DNA from: Laguncularia racemosa | Lineage: Eukaryota; Streptophyta; Magnoliopsida; Myrtales; Combretaceae | DNA: 64,000 bases | Assembly (NCBI GenBank): GCA_037954665.1 | Contig: JBBMOL010000205.1 | Span: 62,001-126,000, forward strand | Direction: 5' to 3' | Shown here: in pieces, positions 35,416 through 46,440 of the stretch | Position numbering within the stretch: position 1 is the first letter of the stretch | How the letters are laid out: every line of letters begins with the position of its first letter | Translations under genes and position numbers: made by a program | Notes under the pieces: model-generated | What the model saw: only the letters and a program-made list of their open reading frames with translations | Databases searched by the model: none | Told to the model about the DNA's origin: nothing

Positions 35416-36861
35416 CTAATAGAAGTGTTCCTGCAATACCCCTAAGGTTTTAACTACTCTAAAGTGTCCCATTAAACCTCCTCCATGAGACTCCCTCACA
35501 AGTAATTCTCTTAAAGAACAAATTGGAATGCACAGTTTACTCTCCCTAAACAAGAATCCTTCATGTTTATAAAATTTACCATGCTCACTCTTCTCACAAT
35601 GCACATACTCCTCACAAAAATCTCGATCAGCAGCATATAATTCCTTAATGTGCTCAAAACCAAGCAGTCTAGAACTAAGAGTAGAAATAAGAGTATACCT
35701 TCTAGAAAGTGCATCAGCCACGACATTCTCTTTACCTTGCTTGTAGTGGATGACATATGGAAATGTTTCGATGAACTCCACCCAACGAGCATGTCTCTTG
35801 TTCAGCTTATGTTGCCCCTTCAAGTACTTCAAGGATTCATGATCAGTGTGGATCACAAACTCTTTTGGCCACAGGTAGTGTTGCCACGTCTCTAGGGCTT
35901 GAACCAATGCATATAACTCCTTGTCGTAAGTAGGGTAGTTCAAGGTTGCCCCACTTAGCTTCATGCTAAAGAATGCAATCGGTCTTCACTCCTGCATAAG
36001 CGCTGCTCCAATACCTAATCCTGAAGCATCACACTCAATTTCAAACGTTTTAGCAAAGTTAAGTAAAGCAAGTAATGGCGCCTGAGTCAGCTTATTTTTA
36101 AGCGTCTGAAAGGCCTTCTCTTGTTGCTCTCCCCATTTGAATCCCACGTTCTTCTTAATTACCTCAGTAAGTGGTGCTGCAATGGTACTGAAATCCTTCA
36201 CAAATCTCCTATAAAAGCTCGCTAGTCTATGGAAGCTCCGCACATTACTTACATTGGTTGGACTAGGCCATTCTTCGATCGCACGAACCTTTTCTTCATC
36301 AACCTGTATTCCCTGTGCACTAACAACAAAACCAAGAAACACAAGTTTGTCTGTGCAAAAAGTGCACTTCTTGAGGTTAGCATATAATTGTTCCTTTCGA
36401 AGCACTTCTAAAACATCCCTCAAGTGAGATATATGATCTTCCAAACTCTTACTGTAAATGAGGATATCATCAAAATAAACAACCACAAATTTTCCAATAA
36501 AAGTCCTCAAAACATGGTTCATAAGTCTCATAAAAGTACTAGGTGCATTAGTTAAACCGAAAGGCATTACTAAGCACTCATACAATCCATATTTTGTTTT
36601 AAATGCAGTTTTCCATTCATCACCTTCTTTCATTCTAATTTGGTGATATCCACTTTTCAGATCAATTTTGGAAAAGACACTAGACCCATGTAACTCATCT
36701 AACATGTCATCTAAGCGAGGAATGGGATGACGATACTTTACTGTGATGTTGTTGATGGCGCGGCAGTCAACACACATTCTCAATGTCCCATCCTTCTTAG
36801 GTACCAAAATCACAGGCACTGCACATGGACTCATGCTTTCTCTCACGTACCCCTTCTCCAT
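35416..36861 (-). pseudogene. Reverse transcriptase and RNase H of B1
   Basis: RT blocks in order: RMCVDCRAINNITVKYRHPI, FSKIDLKSGYHQIRMK, LVMPFGLTNAPSTFMR, and the catalytic VVYFDDILIYSKS near 36490-36450. RNase H runs from FEIECDASGLGIGAALMQE to HTDHESLKYLKGQHKLNK and KENVVADALSRRY, with its acidic residues present. A stop at about 35984 and one at 35410 are the only breaks here. Confidence 0.87.
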
Positions 36862-37209
36862 TAATTCATCGACCTACCTTTGGAGTTCCTTTGTTTCCTC
36901 CGGATTGCTCCTATAAGCTGGCTTGTTTAGAATCGATGCTCCGGGTACAAGGTCAATCTGATGCTCAATACCACGAATAGGTGGTAATCCCTTTGGAATC
37001 TCCTTAGGGAAGATATCTTCAAAGTCCTACACAAGAGATATAACCACACTAGGCAAAGAGTTAGATAGTTCGTTAGTAGTCAAACATGTTTCTTTAAAAA
37101 CCAGCAACAGCATAGGTTGCCTCATCACTAACGCTCTCCTTACTACACCCGCTCTTGCCACACAACTCTCCTTTTGCAAGGCTGCCCTCTCCTTTTCACT
37201 CACCACCAA

Positions 37210-37793
37210 AGTTGATCCCCCTTCAACTTAGCCTCTCACACTCTTTCCAGCCTTCCTCTCTTTTTCCTTTTGATCATGACTTTTATATTCCTTTTCTTTC
37301 TCATTGTCTTTTGCTCTCTCACTCTCCCTCTGCTTTTCACTCACCTTATGTTTTGCAAAAGACTGTTGTAGCTGCAACTGGTCCTCATACACCTGCTTAG
37401 GTGTTAACGGTTTAAGATTAAAGCTTTTCCCCTGGTGAACAAGCATATACTTGTTAGAAAAGCCATCATGAACAACCTTCCTATTAAATTGCCATGGCCT
37501 CCCCAACAACACATGACATGCTTGCATTGGCACTACATCACATAACACCTCATCCTCATACCTACCAATGCGAAACCCAATCAATGCTTGCTTACTCACC
37601 TTAGTCTCTCCACTATCATTCAACCACTGCAATTTATATGGACTAGGGTGTCTAACAATTTTGAGCCCTAGCCTCTCAACAATAAAATTGCTCACTACAT
37701 TGGTGCAACTTCCTCCATCAATGATCAAGCTGCAAATATGATCTCCTAGATAACATCTAGTATGAAATATATTCTCTCTTTACACCTCCTCTT
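37210..37793 (-). pseudogene. Protease of B1
   Basis: Retropepsin domain: LIIDGGSCTNVVSNFIVERL (D-G-G active site) near 37735-37675, then QACHVLLGRPWQFNRKVVHDG near 37530-37465. It is followed by a long charged linker (KVSEKQRESERAKDNEKEKE), predicted coil, ending at a stop at 37228. The pol frame continues to RT through 36862-37209 with stops. Confidence 0.82.
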
Positions 37794-39033
37794 CTTCCTT
37801 CACCTGCACATTCAACGCTTGCTTCACTACTGCCACTAGCCTTCCCATTGCAGGCTCCTCATCATCACTAGCATCCTCTAATGGAGGCATATCATCTTCT
37901 TCACTATCCCCCTCAGTCTCATACTCTCCATCATCACACAAAATCATCATACGCCTATTTGGACATTGACTAGCAATATGGCCTCCACCTTGGCATTTAA
38001 AACATCTAATGTCACGATTTCTAGAAGTAGAAGAATCAGGGTTACATTGATTACCAGGAGTAGAACCCGCTTGCCTCAGCTCCCCTTTTGGTTTAGCGGG
38101 TAAAGGCTTTTCTTCTTTCTTCCATTGGTTGGTCTTCCAAGTGGATGAACCATTACCCTGTGGAAACCGTGCATTACTGCTACCTTTCCTCTTGTGCTGG
38201 TTCTCAACCTTTATAGCCATGTGAACCATATCCTCCAATTCTACATAATGCTGCAATTCAACCACATTTTGGATTTCTCTATTCAACCCAGCAAGAAACC
38301 TAGCCATTGTAGCCTCTCTATCCTCCTCTACATTCGCCCTAATCATAGTGACTTCCATCTCCTTGAAATACTCATCTACACTTCGGCTTCCCTGCCTCAG
38401 AGTTCGCAACTTGTTGTGCAATTCACGATAGTAATACGCAGGCACAAACCGCTTCTTCATCACTCTTTTCATCTCTTCCCAAGACTCAATAGGTAGCTCG
38501 CCACTCCTTCTTCTATTCAACATTAATTGATCCCACCACACTATAGCATAATCCGAAAACTCAATGGCAGCAAGTTTTACTTTCTTTCTCCCACTATAGT
38601 TGTGACAATCAAACACCATCTCCACCTTTTTCTCCCACTCTAAGTACGCCTCGGGATCATTCTTCCCTTGGAAAGGAGGAATCTTCATCTTTATGCTACT
38701 TAATTGATCATCCTCTCTATTCCTATCTCCTTTATCTTCCCAATCCCTAGTTCCTCTATTCCGACCACTATAACCTCTATAACTCCCGACAGAAGGCTCA
38801 TCAAAGTCATCATCCAACATTTCATCTCCATCCCTCGGTACTCTCCTAGAACAACTCTCCCTCTTACGCCCTTAGAATACGTTTGTGGATTGCTCTAGTC
38901 TTTGCTCTACCGTCTCATGAATTTATTCCATTCCCTCTTGGAACATCCTCTTCATCTCACCCCTCAACGCCTCAATTACTAACCTAGCATCAAACCTTCC
39001 CCTCTCACCCTCAGGAGAGTGTTGTCTCAACAT
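37780..39033 (-). pseudogene. gag: gag of B1
   Basis: The likely start ATG is at 39033, three codons after a predicted splice acceptor; B2 has the same arrangement. Two CAA-type codons have become stops before 38820. The gag core reads KMKIPPFQGKNDPEAYLEWE, VFDCHNYSGRKKVKLAA, IVWWDQLMLNRRR and RFVPAYYYRELHNKLRTLRQ. The zinc knuckle CFKCQGGGHIASQC lies near 38000, followed by an acidic stretch (EGDSEEDDMPPLEDASDDEE). A stop at 37780 precedes the protease in the same frame. Confidence 0.87.
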
Positions 39034-39038
39034 TGTCC

Positions 39039-39500
39039 CTGCAGAAAAGATTAGTACTAACACAAATATATATATATAATTAAACCTCACGATACACTCC
39101 CTTACGTGTTTCGCTCAAATGATGATATCACACAGTCACTTGTGTATTCTCACAAACAATGATGATATCAACTCGCCAATTCATCTTCTCAATTCTCTTG
39201 GAACTAACCCAAACTACACCAATTCCCTTCCATAGAATTCAAAAACAAATCTAGGGTTCGTAAGTTTTTCCTCTATTTTTTTCTATCCGAATTTTTTTTT
39301 GTCTCTATTTTTGCTTTTGATCACGTTTCTCTTGTCTTTCTTTTCTTTTCTCTTCTCTTTTTTTTTGTCGTGATTTTTACTCTTTTTTTTTTTTTTTTAC
39401 AATCGACTAGTAGATACTACATTATCAAAAGACAATTAATATTATGAAATTGAATGCTAACAATGGATATGAACGATTGGAGTTAGGGTTTTGATATTAC
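39039..39500 (-). other. Predicted leader intron of B1
   Basis: Minus strand: donor GAAG|GTAATATC at 39500, branch-point TACTAAT, and acceptor CTTTTCTGCAG ending at 39039, six bases before the gag ATG. The same three signals are conserved in B2 (53784-54211), although the sequence between them differs by many indels. Confidence 0.55.
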
Positions 39501-39536
39501 CTTCCTCAAACCGAACTGATGTTTTGACAAACCTAA

Positions 39537-39548
39537 GCTCTGATACCA
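39537..39548 (-). other. Primer-binding site of B1
   Basis: Minus strand TGGTATCAGAGC three bases from the 5' LTR, initiator-Met type. Confidence 0.9.
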
Positions 39549-39551
39549 AAC

Positions 39552-40403
39552 TGATACGAACCATGCCAACCCGTGACGAAACCTAATACCAATACGTTCG
39601 GAAATTCGTTACCTAAGACGCCCAAACACCTAAAGTGGAAACCGCGACCCGGTGTCTATAAGCGAGACAAGAACCTTGGTATAATGTGAAGACGCCACAA
39701 TCGGGATGAAAGACCGATTGATAAGTCGGGATGAACGCCACGGAAATTAATCCGATAAGTTCTAGTTAGTTCTTGAAGAAGCAAGAGAGGAGCCTCTCAA
39801 AGATGTTTAATGTTCTAAGATGTATATTCTATCTCTATTCTGAACCCTAGGAGCTTTATACTAGGGTTACAATTCGTAAAAATACAAGTCCAAAACGACA
39901 TCACTTCAATAAGTGCGTAAAATAACAAAACAGCACAAAAGGCCGGCGTCGGGGAGATACACGGCCGTGTACACGATCGTGTACTTTGGCTGTGTACTTT
40001 GCTGTGCAAATTCTGGCAATATACACAACCGTGTACTTCTGGTCGTGTATCTTTCTATGGATTTGCTCGACTCCATACACGGCCGTGCCTTTGGCCGTGT
40101 ATATGACCGTGTATGATTCTGTGTAACTTTGAGATTCCTACACGGCCGTGCCTTGTAAATACATGACCTCTTCACCCCGTATCCAGTATAACTTGTACAA
40201 GAGCAAGGGTCTTCCCATGGTTGTTCCAATCCGTTCCAACTTCATGATTGCTTCAATCCTTTTCGGCTTCATGGACATCCTTTATCAACCCGTTAAGTGC
40301 TTCCTTGAGTCGTTTCGCTCGATTTCTTATGATCAGTCCAGGCGGCACTTCAAGAGGATCCACATTCCTTCTTTCGGCTTGACTCTCATTGTAGATCTCA
40401 TCA
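39552..40403 (-). repeat. 5' LTR of B1 (852 bp)
   Basis: Same length as the 3' LTR and very similar in it by eye, which suggests B1 is among the younger insertions here. Confidence 0.92.
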
Positions 40404-40625
40404 GTTACATGATGGGTTTGAAAATACCTACATGTTTAGCATGAGCGAGTCACGCATGGTTCTATTGCCGATGACTCCATCTGAGGTCTAGGGGTTTTAG
40501 GAACAGGTCAGAAATCTATCCACTAGCATTGATACCTAGAAGAGCAGGACAACAGCGATATTAGGGTTCAATTCCACAATAGATCCTCTAGATTTGAGGG
40601 CAAATCTTTCAGAAGCCCGAGGAGA
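40404..40625 (+). pseudogene. Protease end of D2, left copy (second part)
   Basis: Resumes with VTWWV-type codons of the target GTTACATGATGGG and continues SMSESRMVLLPMTPSEV with stops, matching 44290-44514 of the right copy. It ends at the purine tract CCCGAGGAGA before LTR 2. Confidence 0.8.
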
Positions 40626-41622
40626 TGATGGGAAAATTTCTGGCACCGTCAACATTTTCAAAACCCGATTTAGATGATGATCTAAATTGCTTATATTTTT
40701 ACTTTATGTCTTTTATTCTAATAAATATTTGAGAATAATCTTACAGGAATAATGATAATTCTCCATGGGATGCCAATATGTCCTACAACAGTTGATGGAC
40801 ACAGAACATTTTCAGGATGACAATCAAAGACCCGCTGCGATTGTTTTCCATTTCGAGGCATTGGCTCATGAAGACTTATAATATTTTGTACTTTGTAATT
40901 GTTTTATGAACTATTTTTTGTTGTATTTGATTTTGGGACACTTTTATTTCCTTGTAATTTTCATTTAGGACTAGCCACCTTAAAAGTGGCAAACTTGTAA
41001 TTTTGACCACTTTCTAACCCTAGGAGTAGCAAGTATAAATACTTGCTTAAGAGAAGGTTTGAGGAGGTCATATTTTGTAGAAATAACCTAGCACCTTCAC
41101 GTGTGGAATTAGGGTTCATCCTTGGTTCAAACCTCTTATCAATTTCAACCAAAGAATTGGAATTGTAGCGAGTACGATAAAGGAGAATTGTGAGTCATAT
41201 CGATTCATCTTTGTTGTATGTTCATTTCTTCACTAGTGAGTCATATCTAGGGTAGATTTGAATCTTTCTTTGACATATTTGTGATTGTATTTCATGGACA
41301 ACCATCTTATAAGATTAATTGTTCATTTGAGATTGAATACACTTTAGTAATTGGCATGAATTGGCATGGTTGGAAGGGTTTGATTTCACGGTTTTTGTGC
41401 TTGTCTTTTTCATCCATTTCATGTGTAATTCTCTTGTTCTTATTTTTTATTAGTGAAATTGACCATTAGTGGGGGTTAATTGAATCTTTGAACCATTGGA
41501 TTTCATCAAAGTTCCGTTAGGGTCACGCAATTTCCTAGTCCATTAAACCGGTTTGTATGAGACTTGAGAATTGTTTTTCTTGAGTCATTTGATTGTGCTT
41601 GAGAGTGGTTTTGAGCACATCA
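40626..41622 (+). repeat. D2 LTR 2 (997 bp), the shared middle LTR
   Basis: Serves as 3' LTR of the left unit and 5' LTR of the right unit. The TATA palindrome AGCAAGTATAAATACTTGCT is intact at 41028-41047 and the primer site follows at 41628-41639. Confidence 0.9.
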
Positions 41623-42169
41623 TCTTTTGGTATCAGAGCACAAGTTGAGAGAAGGGATTGATTGTTGTTTGATTTCGTGATTATCATCTTCAATTAGGGT
41701 ATTTAATTTGAACTGCAAATTGTGTTGTTGTGTGGCTTTGAGTTTGCGAAAATTACCTTGGTTGGAATTTTGATTTGCTGCTTATTGGAGTTGGATTGGG
41801 AAGGTTGTTGTAGTTTCTTGTGTTTAATTATTTTCGTGGAAGGAAAGAAGCATAGAAGTGTTGTTAAATTCAAAAAAATTTGAACTTGAAAACTTACCAT
41901 TCTCTTGCCGTAACTAGCTTGTGGCGTGAGAGAGGTTGTGAGGCTTGTTGTTGTGATTCCATTGTGTAATTCTGAATTGGGAAGTGCATTTTACAGATTT
42001 GCATTGAGCTGAGTAGTAAGGAATCTATTTGAATTCAAACACATTCCATTAAGTTGTGGGAGTTAATGAGTGTTATTTGAATTTGAAGTTCATTACTTAC
42101 CAATTGAGGAAGGCTTGCAATTAGTGAGGAGGTTGAAATTCAAATTGGAGTTGCTGCCTATTGTTGATT

Positions 42170-42402
42170 TTCGGATTACATTTGTGGAAAGCGGTATATT
42201 TGTTGTGTTGTTATCCTTGCCGTGGAAGTGGAAGTATATTAGTTGTTTTGATATCCTTGCCATGGAAGTGGAAGCATACTTGTTGTTGTTGTCATTTATT
42301 GTTGTTGCCGTGGGAGTGGAAGTATATTTGTTGTTGTTACCATTTATTATTATTGTTGCCATGGAAGTGGAAGCATACTTGTTGTTGTTGCCGTGGGAGT
42401 AA
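42170..42402 (+). repeat. Leader repeats of D2, right copy
   Basis: Same array as 31440-31672, nearly identical, keeping the same 110-codon frame open (42070-42402). Confidence 0.75.
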
Positions 42403-42622
42403 CTTGTGGAACTTAGAAGATTTATTGCACCGTGTTGTATTAACGTGTTGTGGAGGAGAGTAATACACGTAGATTGTAATAACATACTTGTGAAGTTAAG
42501 TGGGTTTGTTTGTTTTCTTTTTTGTAGTTGCTATTGTGTAGCGTTAAGGGAAGTGTGGTTGTGGAGTGTGTATCCTTGCTTCAAATTGTTTTTTGAGGAT
42601 CAATATACGGGGGTCTATAACT

Positions 42623-44566
42623 ATGTCGAATGACAGTGTGAATGGGGGAATTGGTGATGAAGCCAATAGTCAGGTTGGTGGAGGTCAGGGTCATAATGTG
42701 GCAAGTAGGAGAACTTTGGAAGAACAACTCCAGGATCTTACTACCATTGTTGCTACACTGGCAACTAGAATTGATAAAATGACATTACCACAACCTCCAG
42801 TGGCAAACCAACCGGCACCACCTCGAGTAGCTCCATAGAATCCTCATCGAGACAGAGTAATGGGAGATGGAAATTTAAATAGAAGGATGGGTGAGGAGCA
42901 TCTTCCGTACAAGGAAGAAAGGGATGACAATTTTGGGGTAAACCCAAATCAGAATAGGGATTTCAAGCCACCTTAGGGCTTGGAATATGTGAAACTGCAG
43001 ATGCCATCTTATGATGGCAAGGGATCAGCTGATGAATATTTACATTGGGAGGACAATGTCGAAGGTCTCTTTGAATGTTATGAGATCGATGATAGCACCA
43101 GGGTCCGATTGGCTGCTATCGAGTTTATAAGGTACGCTGCACTCTGGTGGAAGAATCTGATTATCAGCAGGCGTCAGGATGGAGAGGCCGAGGTTCGGAC
43201 CTAGGGAGATATGAAAAGGTTATTGAGGAAAAGGTTCATTCCTAGGCACTACAAACAAGAACTGTTTATGCGACTACAGACATTGAGGCAGGAAGGCAAA
43301 ACAGCGGATGATTATGTGCAGTAATTTGAGACCCTAATGATTAGGTGTGGGTTCGTTGAACCTCCAGAACAAACTGTAGCACGTTTTGTCTCAAGTCTAA
43401 AATATGAAATAACATGTGTTGTTAAACTGCAGCGCTTTAGTACACTTGATGAGGCTATTCAGTTGGCCTTAAAAGTAGAGAGACAAAGGAGGTCCAACTT
43501 ATTTAGGGCTCCGAGCAGTAGGCCCAGTACTATTACTAGACCCATATTAGCTAACAGTTGATCAGGGGGAACAAAGGCGGTAGGTGAGGCAATGAAGGTA
43601 GTGGACAAGGCTACCCCAACTATTATGAGAGAAAATTTACCCATTGGGAAGGGTAAACAGGTAGTGGCTGTAGATGCGAGGCAGACTGTTCCCGGATCTA
43701 CTAGTGGGAAGGCGTGCTAGATAAAATGCTTTAAATGCATGAGATTTGGGCATATGACAGCATAGTGTCCAAATACGAGGGTGATGACTGTTATGAAAGA
43801 CACTGGGGAGGATATTAAGGATGACCATGATCAGATTGAACCTACAGATCTACCAACAGCACTGCAGGAATATTATGATGATCAGACTGCAGACGTGCCT
43901 GAGGAGCATACAGGAGGAAAATATCTATCCTTAAATGTGTTACGTAGGGCCTTATTTATATCTCCTGATACTAGTGATATTCAGAGGGAGAACATATTTC
44001 ACACCTCTTGCAGAATCAGAGGTAACCTTTGTGTACTCATCATCGATAGTGGTAGTTGCACGAATGTTATATCTGCTCTGCTGGTAGAAAAATTACAACT
44101 GTCTACTATCCCACATCCTAATCCTTATCACTTGCATTGGCTGGATAATAGAGGTAGTATGCATGTTACCCTTAGGGCAAAGGTTCCTGTGAATGTCGGG
44201 TACAATTTTCATGATGAGATCCTGTGTGATGTAATCTTTATGCATGCATTCCATTTACTATTGGGTTGGCCTTGGTTGTATGATCAACAGGTGTTACATG
44301 ATGGGTTTGAAGATACCTACATGCTCAGCATGAGCGAGTCACGCATGGTTCTATTGCCGATGACTCCATCTGAGGTCCAGGAGTTTCAGGAACAGGTCAG
44401 AAATCCATCCACTACCATTGATAGCCGGAAGAGCAGGACAACAAAGATATTAGGGTTTAGTTCCACAACTGATCCTCTAGATTTGAGGGCAAATCTTTCA
44501 GAAGCCCGAGGAGATGATGGGAAAATTTCTAGCATCGTCGACATTTTCAGAACCCGATTTGGATGA
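42623..44566 (+). pseudogene. gag: gag-protease of D2, right copy
   Basis: 648 codons in a single frame from ATG at 42623 to TGA at 44566, with seven internal stops (mostly TAG) and no frameshift: the best-preserved family D polyprotein here. Domains: N-terminus with a coiled-coil-like LEEQLQDLTTIVATLATRI, gag core (YVKLQMPSYDGKGSADEYLH to LRQEGKTADDYVQ), knuckle CFKCMRFGHMTA followed by a stop where the next residue is Gln in the left copy, and protease (LIIDSGSCTNVISALLVEKL, HLLLGWPWLYD, where Trp replaces the Arg of LLGRPW). The frame then reads DLRANLSEARGDDGK across the purine tract and ends 52 bp inside LTR 3. No polymerase domain follows. Confidence 0.87.
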
Positions 44567-45507
44567 TGATCCAAATTGCTCATATTTTTACTTTATGTCT
44601 TTTATTCTAATAAATATTTGAGAATAATCTTACAGGTATAATGATAATTCTCCATGGGATGCCAATATGTCCTACAATAGTTGATGGACACAGAACATTT
44701 TCAGGATGGCAATCAAAGACCCGGTGCGATTGTTTTCCATTTCGAGGCATTGGCTCATGAAGACTTGTAATATTTTGTACTTTGTAATTGTTTTATAAAC
44801 TATTTTTGGTTGTATTTGATTTTGGGACACTTTTATTTCCTTATAAATTTCATTTAGAACTAGCCACCTTAAAAGTGGCAAACATGTAATTTTGACCACT
44901 TTCTAACCCTAGGAGTAGTATAAATACTTGCTTAAGAGAGGGTTTAAGGAGGTCTTATTTTGCAGAAATAACCTAGCACTTTCACGTGTGGAATTAGGGT
45001 TCATCCTTAGTTCAAACCTCTTATCAATTTCAACCCAAGAATTAGAATTATGGCGAGTACGACAAAGGAGAATTGTGAGTCATATCGATTCATCTTTGTT
45101 ATATGTTCATTTCTTCTCTAGTGAGTCATATCTAGGGTAGATTTGAATCTTTCTTGGCCATATTTGTGATTGTATTTCATGGACAACAATCTTGTAAGAT
45201 TGATTGTTCATTTGAGATTGAATACACTTTAGTGATTGGCGTGAATTGGCATGGTTGGAAGGGTTTGAGTTCACGGTTTTTGTGCTTGTCTTTTTCATCC
45301 ATTTCACGTGTAATTCTCTTGTTCTTATTGTTGATTAGTGAAATTGACCATTAGTGGGAGTTAATTGAATCTTTGAACCATTGGATTTCATCAAAGTTCC
45401 ATTAGGGTCGCGCAATTTCCTAGTCCATTGAACCGGTTTGTATGAGACTTGAGAATTGTTTTCCTTGAGTCATTTGATTGTGCTTGAGAGTGGTTTTGAG
45501 CACATCA
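44515..45507 (+). repeat. D2 LTR 3 (993 bp)
   Basis: Ends GAGCACATCA followed by the ATGCT duplication. The TATA palindrome has lost its first four bases (AGTATAAATACTTGCT near 44918). Confidence 0.9.
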
Positions 45508-45512
45508 ATGCT

Positions 45513-45897
45513 ACTTAATGACTTTCTTCAAATGTAAATAATAGGTTTAAATTTCAAATAACTTCCTTTTTCCCCACTCAATGCAATCTGAAAATTGCAA
45601 AGATACTTATCAATTTCCAAAATCCTCTACGACAATTCAAAATCACACTCTTTAATGCTTCAAATTTTCACTTTTCTCAAAAGATCACAATGGCACTTCT
45701 CCTTACTCACTTATGGCAAGCTAAAGAAGACAAGAATATTACAAGTACTCCACACCCACTTTAACAACAACAAATAGAGTGCAATAAAAACCACAATTAA
45801 TTAACTCACTTCACTTCTACAATTCGGATCAAGGTACTAAACTCAAGAACCCTAATTTCCGAATTCACAATTACACAAAACCCTTCTCACAACCAAC
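45513..45897 (-). other. Leader of element C (part 2)
   Basis: Resumes C sequence after D2 and runs to the primer site. No gene. Confidence 0.6.
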
Positions 45898-45909
45898 GCT
45901 CTGATACCA
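45898..45909 (-). other. Primer-binding site of element C
   Basis: Minus strand TGGTATCAGAGC, five bases from the 5' LTR. Confidence 0.82.
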
Positions 45910-45914
45910 AATGA

Positions 45915-46435
45915 TGATATGCTCAAATGACCAAAGCACATGAACACAAAACCAATTGAAGAATCAATTACATGCATAACTCACATGAGCATATCATCAT
46001 TTGGTATGTGTTCACATGAAAATTACAACTAAGCTACTTAGGTGGCCGGTTCAAAACACACATTACAAGTAAATCAAAAAGTCCCAAAAATGAGTAAGAA
46101 GTGACCAGTTCAATAATAAAAATAAAAGTACAAAAGATAATGATCTTTAAATGGCCGGTTCTTCGATTCAAGCAAATAATTTGTTGGTCCAGTTCATCTT
46201 CAGTTTATGTCGGTCCATGCATAACTCACAAGCTGAGTTTTAGTGAGTTTGCCCATCGCCCTATAAACCCGATAAGTATGCCTGCTGGAATGCACAACAA
46301 ATAAGTAATAGAAAAGAAGTTAGTATACAAATATTTCTAAGGTCGATTTGTTCAAAGAGGACCCTCTTCACCAAATTTTATAATCCTTTGGCTCTTGCCC
46401 TAGTGATAGGTCATGTAGGATTTTGATTCCTATCG
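45915..46435 (-). repeat. 5' LTR of element C, internally deleted
   Basis: About 520 bp against about 1.06 kb in the 3' LTR. The segment matching 16771-17356, with the TATA palindrome, is replaced by about 50 bp of filler sequence (45971-46019). It also shows the uninterrupted target (46032-46036) of the solo A-type LTR. Confidence 0.77.
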
Positions 46436-46440
46436 TTTTT

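Larger units (their letters stand above)
33566..40403 (-). mobile_element. Element B1: nearly full-length CRM-like Ty3/gypsy element
   Basis: 6838 bp, minus strand, flanked by GTTAC (33561-33565, 40404-40408). The right D2 copy (about 44290) shows the uninterrupted target GGTGTTACATGATGG. LTRs are 852 bp each. Inside are an initiator-Met primer site, a leader with a probable intron, one gag-pol frame of about 1570 codons without frameshift but with about ten stops, and a purine tract. The RT wording (NNITVKYRHPIPRLDDMLDE) and the integrase tail ending in NVTDLSPFDVGDDLRTNPFQ resemble plant CRM (centromeric chromovirus) elements; that placement is from memory of the family, not a search. Confidence 0.92.
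29896..45507 (+). mobile_element. Element D2: tandem three-LTR gag-protease element, carries B1
   Basis: Three LTRs (29896-30892, 40626-41622, 44515-45507) separate two internal regions, and a single ATGCT duplication flanks the outside (29891-29895 and 45508-45512). The structure is therefore one insertion that became a tandem pair, as expected from unequal recombination between LTRs or integration of a tandem cDNA. Each internal region has primer site, leader with GTGGAAGTGGAAG repeats, gag and protease, and none has RT or integrase. The left internal region was later split by B1. Confidence 0.9.
16715..46435 (-). mobile_element. Element C: gag-deleted, RT-less LTR retrotransposon hosting all nested insertions
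   Basis: Minus-strand element whose pieces were pushed apart by later insertions: 3' LTR at 16715-19670, internal parts at 19671-20282, 28489-29895 and 45513-45914, 5' LTR at 45915-46435. TTTTT borders both outer ends; it is low-complexity, but the MULE reading that continues across supports the ends. The initiator-Met primer site is present (45898-45909). Internal sequence retains a leader, the first codons of gag, then a direct jump to the protease, a 26-residue repeat array and a short tail. There is no capsid, RT, RNase H or integrase. The original element was probably only 3-5 kb. Confidence 0.75.

Noticed and set aside
42093..42485. Minus-strand frame rich in Asn/Lys/Ser
   Set aside because: Shadow of the D2 leader repeat array. 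The left copy lacks an equivalent of the same length.
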